Assembly: GCF_001411805.1 (NCBI RefSeq) | Contig: NZ_CP007213.1 | Span: 2,852,001-2,916,000 of the forward strand | Origin: Burkholderia plantarii | GTDB lineage: Bacteria; Pseudomonadota; Gammaproteobacteria; Burkholderiales; Burkholderiaceae | Length of the DNA: 64,000 nt | Direction: 5' to 3' | In this document: one piece after another, positions 34,543-43,062 of the stretch | Layout of the letters: every line of letters starts with the position of its first letter | How positions within the stretch are numbered: position 1 is the stretch's first letter | The notes under the pieces: model-generated | What the model was told of the DNA's origin: nothing | Database searches by the model: none | What the model saw: the letters and a program-made list of their open reading frames with translations, nothing else | Made by a program: the position numbers and the translations under genes

Positions 34543-36072
34543 ATGCCGATGCGAACCACTTCGAATCCGGGCGCGCCGCGCTCGCCGCGCTCGCCGCGTC
34601 GGCGCGAAAGCGCGGCGGCCGGCTTCGCTCCCGCCCTCGATACCGCGTCGCCCGTGCCGGCGGTGCGGCAGCTCTATCTGCACCTGCGCGACGGCATCGT
34701 CGGCGGCGTGCTGCGCCCGGGGCATCGCCTGCCCGCCACGCGCACCGCGGCGCTGGAATGGGGCGTCTCGCGCGGCGTGATCACCGAGGCCTACGAAATG
34801 CTGATCGCGGAGGGCTACGCGCTCGGGCGGCACGGCTCGGGCACCTACGTCGCCGCCGGCCTGCCGGCGCTGCCGATCCATGGCGGCAACCTGCGCGCCG
34901 CCGCCTCGGCGGGCGGCCCGCGCACGGTTTCCGTGGCGGCGCGGCTGGCCCGACGGCTGGAGACGGCGTTCCCGGCGCAGATCGCGTTCGCGACCGGGCG
35001 CGTCACGCACGACGCGCGCACCGCGAACCTGCTGAAGCGGCTCGCGCACCGGCATCTCGACTACGCGCGCGACGGCTATCGCGATCCGCAGGGCGAGCCC
35101 GCGCTGCGCGAGGCCGTGGCCGCCTATCTGACCGCCTCGCGCGGCGTGTGCTGCACGCCGGCGCAGATCTTCATCACCGCCGGCACCCAGCAGGCCATGG
35201 ATCTCGCGATCCGCACGCTGCTCACGCCGGGCGACACCGCGCTGGTGGAGGACCCCTGTTATCCGCCCGCGCGCCAGGCGCTGGTGCTCAACGGCGCGCG
35301 GCTCGTGGGCATCCCGGTGGACGACGACGGCATCCGCACCGCGGCGCTCGACGCGTACCGCGGCACGCCGCCCGCGCTCGTCTACGTCACGCCGTCGCAT
35401 CAGTACCCCACCGGCGCCGCGCTGCCGCTCGCGCGCCGGCTCCAGCTGCTGGCGTTCGCGCAGCGCCACGGCAGCTGGATCATCGAAGACGACTACGACA
35501 GCGAATTCCGCTACGAGGGCCATTCGATCGCGTCGCTGCAGGGACTCGACGCGAACGGCCGCGTGATCTACGCCGGCTCGTTCAGCAAGGCCCTGCTGCC
35601 CGGCCTGCGCGTGGGCTACCTGGTGGTGCCGGACGATCTGGTGGCGGCCTTCCGCGCCGTGCGCCCAATCATCGACCGGTTCGCGCCGCCGCTGCCCCAG
35701 CGGGTGGTGGCCGACTTCCTCAACGAAGGCTATTTCCCCGCCCATCTGCGCCGGCTGCGCGAAAGCCATCGGAGCGCGCGCGACTTCCTCGCCGAATGTC
35801 TCGCGGCACGGCTGGCCGCGCATCTGGTGGCGCCGGTGCCGCGCCAGGGCGTGCATCTGAGCGCCGCCGGCACCGGCACCTGGCACGACGATCGCGCGCT
35901 CGCGCGCGCGGCGCTGGCCGCCGGCGTCGTCGTCACGCCGGTCTCGCCGATGCATCTGCGCGCGCCGGCCGTGCCGCGGCTGCTGCTCGGCTTCTCCGGC
36001 CTGAGCGAGGCCGAGACCGATCAGGCCACGCGGCGGCTGGCCCGCGTGTTCGAGACGCACGCGCGCGGCTGA
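34543..36072 (+). CDS. MocR-type (GntR-HTH/aminotransferase) transcriptional regulator
   Basis: A 509-residue PdxR/MocR-like regulator. The N-terminal GntR winged helix (QLYLHLRDGIVGGVLRPGHRLPATRTAALEWGVSRGVITEAYEML) is fused to a fold-type-I aminotransferase domain. The PLP-binding lysine lies in YAGSFSKALLPGLRVGYL (~residue 349), with the cofactor Asp and Tyr in WIIEDDYDSEFRYEG and VYVTPSHQYPTG. It should sense PLP or an amino-compound adduct and control the divergent MFS gene. A second ATG two codons downstream is also possible. The N-terminus before the HTH is Ser/Pro/Arg-rich. Confidence 0.9.
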   Translation: MPMRTTSNPGAPRSPRSPRRRESAAAGFAPALDTASPVPAVRQLYLHLRDGIVGGVLRPGHRLPATRTAALEWGVSRGVITEAYEMLIAEGYALGRHGSGTYVAAGLPALPIHGGNLRAAASAGGPRTVSVAARLARRLETAFPAQIAFATGRVTHDARTANLLKRLAHRHLDYARDGYRDPQGEPALREAVAAYLTASRGVCCTPAQIFITAGTQQAMDLAIRTLLTPGDTALVEDPCYPPARQALVLNGARLVGIPVDDDGIRTAALDAYRGTPPALVYVTPSHQYPTGAALPLARRLQLLAFAQRHGSWIIEDDYDSEFRYEGHSIASLQGLDANGRVIYAGSFSKALLPGLRVGYLVVPDDLVAAFRAVRPIIDRFAPPLPQRVVADFLNEGYFPAHLRRLRESHRSARDFLAECLAARLAAHLVAPVPRQGVHLSAAGTGTWHDDRALARAALAAGVVVTPVSPMHLRAPAVPRLLLGFSGLSEAETDQATRRLARVFETHARG

Positions 36073-36096
36073 CGGCCGCGCGCGCGCCTCGATCCG

Positions 36097-37842
36097 TCAC
36101 GGCGCGAACCGCATCCGGTATTCGCGCGGGCTGCAGCCGGTGATGCGCTTGAAGCAGCGCTCGAAGTGGCTCAGGTCGGCGAAGCCGAGCCGGATCGCGA
36201 CGTCGGACACGCGCACCATGCGCGATTCGCAGAGCAGGTCGCGCGCGCGCTGCACCCGCATGTGCTGGAGCAGGGTCTTGAAGTTCACGCCGAGATGGCG
36301 CCGGAACAGCGCGGTGAGATGCGAGGCGCTGGTACACGCGGCGGACGCGAGGTCGGGCTGGGTCAGCGGATCGCAGTAGTGCGCCGCGAGATGGCGCAGC
36401 GCGCGCACCAGCGCCCGCGGCAGCATCGCCTCCGCCTCGCCGCCCGCGCCGTGCTCGGTCTGCAGCACGTAGTGCGCCCACGACGAGGGCGTGCGCGGCA
36501 GCGCGCGCGCGTCGGCGCTCGCGTGGCGCTCGCCGGATCCGGCAGCCGGACTCGCGACGACGGGCGCGTCGCCCGCGAGCGGCGCCGCGTCGGGCGCGGC
36601 CGGCGCCAGCAGCAACGGGGCCGGCGCCGCCAGGCCGCGCGCGCGATCGATCGCGGCAACCGGCGCGGCCGCGGGCGCGAGGTCGCTGAGCCGCACGCTG
36701 CGGTCCTGCACCGACAGCGCCAGCTGCGCGGCCAGCCGCGTCAGTTCGAGCTGGTTTTCCGGCCAGGCGCGGCGCTCGAGCGACTGCCACGCGTCGTCGT
36801 CGCAATGCAGTTCGATGTCGTGGCCGACGCACTGGCAGACGTGCGAGAACAGCGCGCGCAGATCGTCGATGCGCGCGCGCAGCGGCGGCACGTGGAGTTC
36901 GACGAGACTGAGCTCGGCCATCAGCGCGCGCGGCAGCGCCAGCGCGCTCATCAGCTGCTCGGCGCGCGCGAGCCCCGACGAGACCAGATGGCAGGCCTCC
37001 CCCTTGGCGGGCGAACTCGCCCACTGCCCGAGCCGCGACGGCAGATAGCCGGGCAGCTCGCACAACAGCGCCGGGTCCATGTCCTGGATGCCGTTGATGT
37101 AGAGCGTGCCGCCCTTGGCGCGCGCGAACCATTCGGCCGGCGAGCCTTCGGGATGCGCGCCGCGGATCTCGACGAACGGCGCGTCGACGCCGCAGCGAAA
37201 CACATGCAGCGCGCCTGCCACCGAACTCGGGTCGGTGCCGAACTCGCCGGCGAGGTAGACCGGGAAATGGCTGCGCACGGCCACCTCGAGATGCTCGGTG
37301 AAGCGCTGGATCGCGCGGCCCGCGCCCACCCACAGCGTGGAGCGCGCCATCGGCCCGAGGTTCGCCGCCTGGAACGTGTGCCGCAGCACCACCCAGCGCA
37401 GCCGCCGCACCAGCTCGGCGACCAGCGCCGAGGTGTTCGCGTCGGTGCCCGCGCCCGGCAGCCAGAACAGCTGCAGCGTGCCGAGCCGGCGGCCGGCGAA
37501 GCGCAGCACGAGCGTCTCGGCGGCGCGCTCGGCGAGCGTGCCGGCGCCGCAGGCCATGCCGGTGGCCGACCAGCACAGCGGCGGCTGGGCCACCGTCGGG
37601 CCGGGCGGCGCCCAACTGCTGCCGGCGCCGCCCTGCTCCAGGTTCAGCATGATCTCGCTGACCGGCAGCCAGCCCTTCACGTTGCCCAGCAGCGTGGACA
37701 GGAACGCGCTGTTGTCCCCGCCCCGCGCGACCGATTCCTGCCATAGGGCTTCCAGTTCGTCCGTGGTTGGCAGAGGCAACATCGCATTCGTCTCCGAAAT
37801 GATCTGCCTTGGTCTCTCGTACTCAAGCTGCGTCTTCATCAT
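36097..37842 (-). CDS. Regulator with degenerate sigma-54-activator AAA domain and AraC-type HTH
   Basis: A 581-residue protein. Residues ~190-270 resemble the AAA core of NtrC-type activators but with the catalytic residues lost. Walker A GETGTGKE appears as GEFGTDPS (~200, no Lys), and Walker B GGTLFLDEI appears as GGTLYINGI (~245, Asp and Glu lost). The C-terminal ~100 residues are an AraC HTH (DVAIRLGFADLSHFERCFKRITGCSPREYRMRF) in place of the usual Fis-type HTH. It probably binds DNA but cannot hydrolyse ATP. It lies downstream of the reb genes on the same strand and may control them. A start at 37782 after GGAG is an alternative. Confidence 0.75.
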   Translation of the reverse strand: MMKTQLEYERPRQIISETNAMLPLPTTDELEALWQESVARGGDNSAFLSTLLGNVKGWLPVSEIMLNLEQGGAGSSWAPPGPTVAQPPLCWSATGMACGAGTLAERAAETLVLRFAGRRLGTLQLFWLPGAGTDANTSALVAELVRRLRWVVLRHTFQAANLGPMARSTLWVGAGRAIQRFTEHLEVAVRSHFPVYLAGEFGTDPSSVAGALHVFRCGVDAPFVEIRGAHPEGSPAEWFARAKGGTLYINGIQDMDPALLCELPGYLPSRLGQWASSPAKGEACHLVSSGLARAEQLMSALALPRALMAELSLVELHVPPLRARIDDLRALFSHVCQCVGHDIELHCDDDAWQSLERRAWPENQLELTRLAAQLALSVQDRSVRLSDLAPAAAPVAAIDRARGLAAPAPLLLAPAAPDAAPLAGDAPVVASPAAGSGERHASADARALPRTPSSWAHYVLQTEHGAGGEAEAMLPRALVRALRHLAAHYCDPLTQPDLASAACTSASHLTALFRRHLGVNFKTLLQHMRVQRARDLLCESRMVRVSDVAIRLGFADLSHFERCFKRITGCSPREYRMRFAP

Positions 37843-38101
37843 ATGGCCCCGTAACACGCTTCGTGCCGATCGCACCGCAACGTTCCGGAGTGCAGAACAG
37901 TTCACGCGACGACGTCGGCATGATTCATTTGATTCCGTCCGATCTCTCTCACCTCGAACGGCAGCTCCGGCCAGACCATGCGAATGCGCACAACGATGCC
38001 GATCGCGCTCGCAAGGCGGCAACTCCCAGGACAATCAGATCGCCGGCGTGCGCAGGTGATCGGAGTGTGACGTCCGCGCCCGCTCCGGGCCGCCGCTCGG
38101 G

Positions 38102-38137
38102 CCGCCGGTGCCGCGCGGTCCGCCGGTGCCGCGCGGT
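38102..38137. repeat. 18-bp tandem repeat, two copies
   Basis: Two identical adjacent copies of CCGCCGGTGCCGCGCGGT in the gap downstream of the reb genes. Confidence 0.85.
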
Positions 38138-38153
38138 CCGGCGTTCGCGCCGC

Positions 38154-38198
38154 GGCCGGATCGGCGTGGCATGGCACACACGCCACGCCGATCCGGCC
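38154..38198. repeat. Long perfect inverted repeat downstream of the reb genes
   Basis: Arms of 17 bp (38154-38170 and 38182-38198) pair perfectly around an 11-nt loop. There is no T run on either strand. It may act as an RNA stabiliser or terminator for the leftward reb transcripts. Confidence 0.8.
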
Positions 38199-38326
38199 TC
38201 CCGCGATCACGCGCGAGGCCCGCCGTCATGCGGATCGCCGGCACCGGCGCCGGTATGCGACGGCCAGCGGCGCGCCCCGCGAGCACGACGACGATGCTCG
38301 CGCCGCCGCGAGGCCGGGCGCGCGCC

Positions 38327-38869
38327 TCAGCTCCGGCCGCCTTTACCCGTGCCCGAACCCGCCCCCGAACCGGCGGTACCCGCCACCGCGTTCTGCACGC
38401 TCTGATCGCTGCCTTGCGTGGCCGTCACCGCGGCCGGTACCCCGCCTGCCGCGTTCGACGCGAGTTTCTGCGTCACCTGCGTGAGCTGCTGCTCGGTCAT
38501 CTGCATCGCGCTCGTGATCTGCTGCCGGGCGGTCTGCATCGCCTGCGCCATCGCGCTCTCGTACTGCCGGATGTTCGCCTCGACCAGCTGCTGCGCGCCG
38601 GCGACCGCGACCTGCGCCTGCCGGGTCGCCGCCGTGACGGCGGCATACGGATCGGGCACGGCGGCCGGTGCCGAGGTGGCGGGCGCGGCGGGGGCCGAGG
38701 CCGCCGTCGCGGCATCGCCCGACGGGGAAGACGACGCGGACGACGACGGCGGCGCGGACGAGGCCGGCGACGAAGCCGGCGCGGCGGCCGGCGGCGACTT
38801 CGCGGCCGGTGCCGTGGCGGCCTGCGTCGCCGCCGACGGCTTCTGACTGGAGGAACTGGCTTTGGTCAT
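38327..38869 (-). CDS. Hypothetical reb-locus protein, Ala/Ser/Pro-rich with helical core
   Basis: A 180-residue protein. The first ~80 residues are almost only Ala, Ser, Pro and Thr, so disordered. The next ~75 form a long amphipathic helix (RQAQVAVAGAQQLVEANIRQYE; AMQTARQQITSAMQMTEQQLTQVTQKL) followed by a Gly/Ala-rich tail. No family is recognised. The helical part resembles the Gln/Ala-rich helices of the RebB-family proteins. AAAGG lies before the ATG. It is the last gene of the leftward reb block, 26 bp after the preceding stop, so it likely acts in R-body assembly or control. Confidence 0.65.
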   Translation of the reverse strand: MTKASSSSQKPSAATQAATAPAAKSPPAAAPASSPASSAPPSSSASSSPSGDAATAASAPAAPATSAPAAVPDPYAAVTAATRQAQVAVAGAQQLVEANIRQYESAMAQAMQTARQQITSAMQMTEQQLTQVTQKLASNAAGGVPAAVTATQGSDQSVQNAVAGTAGSGAGSGTGKGGRS

Positions 38870-38895
38870 GGTGGCCTTTCGGAACAAGGAGAGAG

Positions 38896-40092
38896 TCATG
38901 CCGCGTACCCGAGCGCGAAATCATCGAGCGAGGCGCTCGACGACGGGGTGGTTTGCGATTGCGTGCCGCCGCTCTTGTCGGCGCTCTTGCCGCCGGGCGC
39001 GGGCGTCGCGCCCGACGTGCCCGACGATCCGCCGGACGCCGCGCCCGGCGAGGTGTCGGCGATGAAATCGTCGAGCGAGATCACGCCGTGCTTGTCGAGG
39101 CACAGCACCGCGCCCTGCGTGCCGCGGCGCAGCTCGTAGGAACAGGTGCGGCCGTCCTGCCCCATCCGCGCGGACACGCTGGTGACCGACGACAGCAGGA
39201 TCTGCGCCGCCGTGGTGTAGCGCCAGAGCGCGGTGCGCACGTCGGGCTCGCTGCCCCCCGGATAGCCGGTGCGCTGGATCATGCGCAGCGCGCCGAGCGA
39301 GAGCCGTGAAAAACCGAGCTGGCGCGATTGCGCATACCAGTCGCGCACCACCTGCACGACCGTGTCCGGCGTCGGCAAGCCGCGCAGCTGCGGCCCTTCC
39401 AGGCTGCCGAACAGCTCGGGCAGCGTGGCGTGCAGCAGCGTCTGCGCCTGCGCGGCGAGGTTGCGGGCCGACAGCACCTGGTGAAAGCGCAGGTAGTCGA
39501 CGAACTCCATCGGCGTGCGCGCCTCGGCGGCGGCGAACGCGGCCGAGGCCTGCGTCCCGGCCGGCGTGCTCGGCGCCTCGTTCGCGTCGGCGCTGGTGCT
39601 GCTCGGCACCGTGCGCATCAGTTCGACCAGCGCGCCGGCGTCGTCGAGCGACAGGCACTGGAACACCGGGCTCGTGTCGATGCCGAGCTGGCCGAGCCAG
39701 GTCGGCAGCGCGGCGAGGTCGGCGCGGCGCACCAGCTTGTGCCGCACCAGCAGGCTCGCCAGCTGGTTCTCCAGCACCGGGTCGGGCCCGGCCTTGCCCT
39801 GCGCCTCGACGCTCGTCAGCGTCTGCAGGTCGTTGCCGTCCATCGTCATCAGCTTGGCGGGACTCACCAGCAGCTCCGACACCGGCAGCAGGCACAACGG
39901 ATCGCCATGCAGGCCCTGCTGCACGGCGCACAGCATCTGGGTTTCATCGGGCAGCCTGAAATGCTGCCCCGGCGACTGGATCGCCCATTGCAGCCACTGG
40001 ACTCCGCCGTCGATCAGGCTCAAACAGGAGCGCGCCGAAGCGGATAGCCGGGAGGGCTGCTGGATTTGGCTCGCAGCGATATGCAGCGTCAT
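38896..40092 (-). CDS. Hypothetical R-body-locus protein
   Basis: A 398-residue soluble protein without a recognised family. It has an N-terminal helical domain (QWLQWAIQSPGQHFRLPDETQML; CLLPVSELLVSPAKLMTMDGNDL), a middle part with WLGQLGIDTSPVFQCLS and VDYLRFHQVLSARNLAAQAQ, a beta-rich segment (CSYELRRGTQGAVLCLDKHGVISLDDF) and a Ser/Gly tail. It is encoded between small reb-type genes on the same strand with a 20-bp gap on one side and 26 bp on the other. A scaffold, chaperone or regulator of R-body formation is possible; this is inference from position only. Confidence 0.65.
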   Translation of the reverse strand: MTLHIAASQIQQPSRLSASARSCLSLIDGGVQWLQWAIQSPGQHFRLPDETQMLCAVQQGLHGDPLCLLPVSELLVSPAKLMTMDGNDLQTLTSVEAQGKAGPDPVLENQLASLLVRHKLVRRADLAALPTWLGQLGIDTSPVFQCLSLDDAGALVELMRTVPSSTSADANEAPSTPAGTQASAAFAAAEARTPMEFVDYLRFHQVLSARNLAAQAQTLLHATLPELFGSLEGPQLRGLPTPDTVVQVVRDWYAQSRQLGFSRLSLGALRMIQRTGYPGGSEPDVRTALWRYTTAAQILLSSVTSVSARMGQDGRTCSYELRRGTQGAVLCLDKHGVISLDDFIADTSPGAASGGSSGTSGATPAPGGKSADKSGGTQSQTTPSSSASLDDFALGYAA

Positions 40093-40112
40093 GGAAACGT
40101 CTCCGTCGTCGA

Positions 40113-40460
40113 TCAGCCTGCGGGGAATTCTTTGAGCAGCGCCGCCGCGGTGCTGCTGATCTGGCCGAAATCGCTCGACGCGGAGGTGACGAGCGACTGC
40201 GCCTGCTGCAGCACCGTGACGTATTTCGCGTCGCCGGTGGCGAGCAGCTGCGCCATGGCCACGCCGGCCGCCGTGGTGGCGATCGTGGCGATGTTGCGCA
40301 GCGCGTCGGTGGCGTCCTGGATCGCGATCGCCGACGATTGCGCGACCGCCTGGTAGGCCTTGCCGGCGCCGCTCGTGAGCACCACCTGCGGGCTCATCGT
40401 CGCCAGTTGCGACTGGTTGATCACATCGACCACTTGAGGATTCACATTCGGGGTACTCAT
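40113..40460 (-). CDS. RebB-family-like R-body protein, divergent (115 aa)
   Basis: A 115-residue helical protein beginning MSTPNVNPQVVDVINQSQLAT, which parallels the VNPQITDAV/VNDQITDSV start of RebB proteins. Ala/Gln-rich helices follow (AYQAVAQSSAIAIQDATDAL; VAMAQLLATGDAKYVTVLQQAQSLV). The similarity is in the N-terminal block and composition, so assignment to the RebB superfamily is probable, not certain. It is in the leftward reb block, 20 bp before the 398-residue gene. Confidence 0.6.
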   Translation of the reverse strand: MSTPNVNPQVVDVINQSQLATMSPQVVLTSGAGKAYQAVAQSSAIAIQDATDALRNIATIATTAAGVAMAQLLATGDAKYVTVLQQAQSLVTSASSDFGQISSTAAALLKEFPAG

Positions 40461-40591
40461 CGATAACTCCGTAGCGTGGGCATCGCGCCGGACTTCAGCC
40501 GGGCCGCGGCATCACTGCGATGACGAATTCGGCGCCGGCGTTCATGTCGCGCCATTGCCGGACGATTGTCGGTTCGGGCCGGACCCGCTTC

Positions 40592-41203
40592 CTATTTCCC
40601 GGTCGAAGTCGACGTGCTCGACGCACTCGAGGTGCCCGTCGAGGTGGAGGTGCTCAGCGACGTCGACAGGCTCACGGAACTCGAGGCCCCCGTCGACGCC
40701 GAGGTGCCCGACGAGGTCGACTGGCTCGTCGAGGTGGAGGCGGACGACACGCCGCCCTGGAGCTTGGTCGACAGGTTCTGCATGTCCTGCTGCGCCTGGG
40801 TGGCGGTGATCTGCGCCAGCTGCGCCTGGGTCTGCAGCGTGGCCAGCGCGGCCTGCGCCTGCGCGTTGGCCGCGGCCACCACGGCGGCGGGATCGGCCGG
40901 CGCGGGCGGCCCGGGCAGCGGCTCGATGCCCGGCGGCGGCTCGGCGGCCGGCGGCGGCGCCGGCTTGAGGTCGAACGGCACGCTCAGCATCTTCGCGCAG
41001 GCCGTCGTGACGGCGGCCGCGCTCATCATGCCGGAGCCCTGCTGCCGGTTGACCGCGTTGTACATCGCGATGCCGAGCGTTTCCAGCAGCACCGCGTCCA
41101 GCATGCCGAACGCCTGTGCCGGCGCCTGCCCGGTGGCGAGCGTAACGATGCTGGCGTTGGCATCGATGATCTGACTGTTGACCGTATCAGGCACGTTGCT
41201 CAT
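40592..41203 (-). CDS. RebB-family-like protein with long Ser/Thr-rich tail
   Basis: A 203-residue protein. Residues 1-80 follow the RebB plan: VNSQIIDANASIVTLATGQAPAQAFGMLDAVLLETLGIAMYNAVNRQQGSG, with helix, Ala-rich helix and conserved QQ. A Pro-rich linker, a Gln/Ala coiled-coil segment (AQAALATLQTQAQLAQITATQAQQDM) and a tail of about 50 residues made almost only of Ser and Thr follow. The tail suggests an accessory subunit with a flexible end. A start four codons upstream is possible. Confidence 0.65.
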   Translation of the reverse strand: MSNVPDTVNSQIIDANASIVTLATGQAPAQAFGMLDAVLLETLGIAMYNAVNRQQGSGMMSAAAVTTACAKMLSVPFDLKPAPPPAAEPPPGIEPLPGPPAPADPAAVVAAANAQAQAALATLQTQAQLAQITATQAQQDMQNLSTKLQGGVSSASTSTSQSTSSGTSASTGASSSVSLSTSLSTSTSTGTSSASSTSTSTGK

Positions 41204-41232
41204 GTTCGATTCCATTCAATGAGGTTGATCCA

Positions 41233-41442
41233 TCACGACGACTGCCCGCCCGAGGCCGACGCCAGTATCTTGGCGAGCACCTGCGCCAGCGCCGCTTCGC
41301 CCAGCACCTGCCCGCGCTGCTGGCTGGCGACGGCGTTGGCCATCGCCAGCGCGATGCTGTCGGCCATGGCGAGGTAGGTCATCCCCATGGCGGCGGAAGG
41401 CGCCAGCGCGACCGGCAGCCCGTCCGGTTCGGCGATGCTCAT
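41233..41442 (-). CDS. Short RebB-like protein (69 aa)
   Basis: A 69-residue protein whose core AAMGMTYLAMADSIALAMANAVASQQRG matches the central block of the neighbouring RebB proteins (AIAMGNLFQATAQALANAAHNATNAQQQS) in spacing and character. The N-terminal ITDSVTQ block is missing and replaced by a Pro-containing leader, so it is a shortened relative. It lies 29 bp before the next gene of the leftward block. Confidence 0.6.
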   Translation of the reverse strand: MSIAEPDGLPVALAPSAAMGMTYLAMADSIALAMANAVASQQRGQVLGEAALAQVLAKILASASGGQSS

Positions 41443-41508
41443 GATCGCGGCGTCACCCGCCGCCCGATTTCACGGCCGGGCCGGGACCTTGCATGGCGTC
41501 CGCGGGCG

Positions 41509-41781
41509 TCAGACCAGGCCGAGGATCTTCTGCGAGACGACCCCCGTGGTGGCGGTCTCCATGCCCAGCAGCGTCGAGATCCCCTGCGTGGTGCTGGTCT
41601 GCATCGTCACGTAGGACTGGTTCTGGTTGTTGGTCGCGTTGTGCGCGGCGTTCGACAGCGCCTGGCCGGTGGCGACGAACAGGTTGCCCATGGCGACCGC
41701 CGGCGCGGTGCCCACGACCTCGGTATTGGCCTGGGAAACCGAATCGGTGATCTGGCTGTTGACTGCGGTAGGAAAAGCCAT
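41509..41781 (-). CDS. rebB: RebB family R-body protein, copy 6
   Basis: A 90-residue RebB-family protein: MAFPTAVNSQITDSVSQANTEV, then APAVAMGNLFVATGQALSNAAHNATNNQNQSYVTMQ and a C-terminal TLLGMETATTGVVSQKIL. It is the most divergent of the six full-length copies, differing mainly after the central helix. RebB-type proteins polymerise into R-bodies, coiled protein ribbons that extend with a change of pH. GGAG precedes the ATG. Confidence 0.85.
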   Translation of the reverse strand: MAFPTAVNSQITDSVSQANTEVVGTAPAVAMGNLFVATGQALSNAAHNATNNQNQSYVTMQTSTTQGISTLLGMETATTGVVSQKILGLV

Positions 41782-41817
41782 CGTGATTGCTCCGTTTCAA
41801 GAGAAGGGGGACCGGAC

Positions 41818-42090
41818 TCAGGCGGCGGCGAGAACCTTCGCCGTCGCCATGCCGGTCGCGCTCGTGTCCAGCGAATACAGCAGCGAGACGCCCATGGTCG
41901 TCGCGGCCTGCGCGGTCACGTACATCTGCTGCTGCGCCATGGTCGCGTTGTGCGCGGCGTTGGCCAGCGCCTGCGCCGTGGCCTGGTAGAGATTGCCCAT
42001 CGCGATGCTGGCGGCGACGCCCAGCACCTGCACGTTGGACTGGGTGACCGAATCGGTGATCTGATCGTTGACGGTGGTCGGGAAGGCCAT
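41818..42090 (-). CDS. rebB: RebB family R-body protein, copy 5
   Basis: A 90-residue RebB protein with VNDQITDSVTQSNVQVLGVAA, IAMGNLYQATAQALANAAHNAT and MAQQQMYVTAQAATTMGVSLLYSLDTSATG. It shares the three blocks of its neighbours but replaces GDAP by GVAA and ends in Ala-rich sequence. CAGGAG lies upstream of the ATG, and 36 bp separate its stop from the next start. Confidence 0.87.
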   Translation of the reverse strand: MAFPTTVNDQITDSVTQSNVQVLGVAASIAMGNLYQATAQALANAAHNATMAQQQMYVTAQAATTMGVSLLYSLDTSATGMATAKVLAAA

Positions 42091-42118
42091 GAAGACGTCT
42101 CCTGGTAGGCGCTAGGCG

Positions 42119-42388
42119 TTACGCGTTGAGGATCTTCGTCGTCGCCACGCCGGTGCTGGCCGTATCGATCGAGTACAGCGTCGCGACGCCCATCGTGGTG
42201 GCCGTCTGCGCCGTCACGTAGCTCTGCTGCTGCGCGTTGGTGGCGTTGTGCGCGGCGTTGGCGAGCGCCTGCGCCGTGGCCTGGAACAGGTTGCCCATCG
42301 CGATGGCCGGCGCGTCGCCGAGCACCTTGGTGTTGGCCTGCGTGATCGAATCGGTGATCTGGTCGTTGACGGCGGTCGGAAATGCCAT
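42119..42388 (-). CDS. rebB: RebB family R-body protein, copy 4
   Basis: An 89-residue RebB protein nearly identical to copies 2 and 3 over the first 58 residues (QITDSITQANTKVLGDAPAI; LFQATAQALANAAHNATNAQ). Changes concentrate in the C-terminal third (TAQTATTMGVATLYSIDTASTG). It is a structural subunit candidate of the R-body ribbon. AAAGGAGT is a strong ribosome site, suggesting high expression. Confidence 0.9.
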   Translation of the reverse strand: MAFPTAVNDQITDSITQANTKVLGDAPAIAMGNLFQATAQALANAAHNATNAQQQSYVTAQTATTMGVATLYSIDTASTGVATTKILNA

Positions 42389-42434
42389 GGTCTGACTCCT
42401 TTCTTCAGTTAGGTGGATACGACTGCGGGACTAC

Positions 42435-42704
42435 TCAGCTGTTGAGGATCTTCGAGGTCGCGATGCCGTCGGCCGCCGTGTCGAGCGAATAGAGCGTGGA
42501 CACGCCCATCGTGGTGGCGGCCTGGGACGTCACGTAGCTCTGCTGCTGCGCATTGGTGGCGTTGTGCGCGGCGTTGGCCAGCGCCTGCGCCGTGGCCTGG
42601 AACAGGTTGCCCATCGCGATCGCGGGCGCATCGCCCAGCACTTTGGTGTTGGCCTGCGTGACCGAATCGGTGATCTGGTCGTTGACGGCGGTCGGGAATG
42701 CCAT
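42435..42704 (-). CDS. rebB: RebB family R-body protein, copy 3
   Basis: An 89-residue RebB protein with the standard blocks VNDQITDSVTQANTKVLGD, IAMGNLFQATAQALAN and QQQSYVTSQAATTMGVSTLYSLDTAADG. It is nearly identical to copies 2 and 4 in the N-terminal two thirds, which points to recent tandem duplication or gene conversion. AAAGGAGT precedes the ATG. Confidence 0.9.
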   Translation of the reverse strand: MAFPTAVNDQITDSVTQANTKVLGDAPAIAMGNLFQATAQALANAAHNATNAQQQSYVTSQAATTMGVSTLYSLDTAADGIATSKILNS

Positions 42705-42747
42705 GGTGTGACTCCTTTCAGTTGGGTGAGGACGGTAACGGCGCTAC

Positions 42748-43017
42748 TCAGCTCTTGAGGATCTTCGAGGTGGCGATGCCGTCGGTGGCCGTGTCGATCG
42801 CGTAGAGCGTCGCGACGCCCATCGTGGTGGCGGCCTGGGACGTCACGTAGCTCTGCTGCTGCGCGTTGGTGGCGTTGTGCGCGGCGTTCGCGAGCGCCTG
42901 GGCCGTGGCCTGGAACAGGTTGCCCATGGCGATCGCGGGAGCGTCGCCCAGCACCTTGGTGTTGGCTTGCGTGACCGAATCGGTGATCTGACTGTTGACT
43001 GCGGTGGGAAAGGCCAT
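42748..43017 (-). CDS. rebB: RebB family R-body protein, copy 2
   Basis: An 89-residue RebB protein: VNSQITDSVTQANTKVLGD, then the same AIAMGNLFQATAQALANAAH block and TSQAATTMGVATLYAIDTATDG. It differs from copy 3 at only about seven positions. CAGGAG precedes the ATG, and a 45-bp spacer follows the preceding gene, similar to the other spacers. Confidence 0.9.
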   Translation of the reverse strand: MAFPTAVNSQITDSVTQANTKVLGDAPAIAMGNLFQATAQALANAAHNATNAQQQSYVTSQAATTMGVATLYAIDTATDGIATSKILKS

Positions 43018-43062
43018 GTGGGGTCTCCTGGATTAAGCGTTGGTTACAAAGATGCCGGCGAA

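Larger units (their letters stand above)
37843..38326. other. 484-bp gap between reb genes and regulator
   Basis: No supported gene. It contains an 18-bp direct repeat and a long GC-rich hairpin, listed separately. Its left part must hold the promoter of the regulator gene. Confidence 0.55.

Noticed and set aside
36491..37048. Rightward open frames over the AraC/AAA regulator
   Set aside because: Antisense shadows with biased Ser/Arg composition and no ribosome site.
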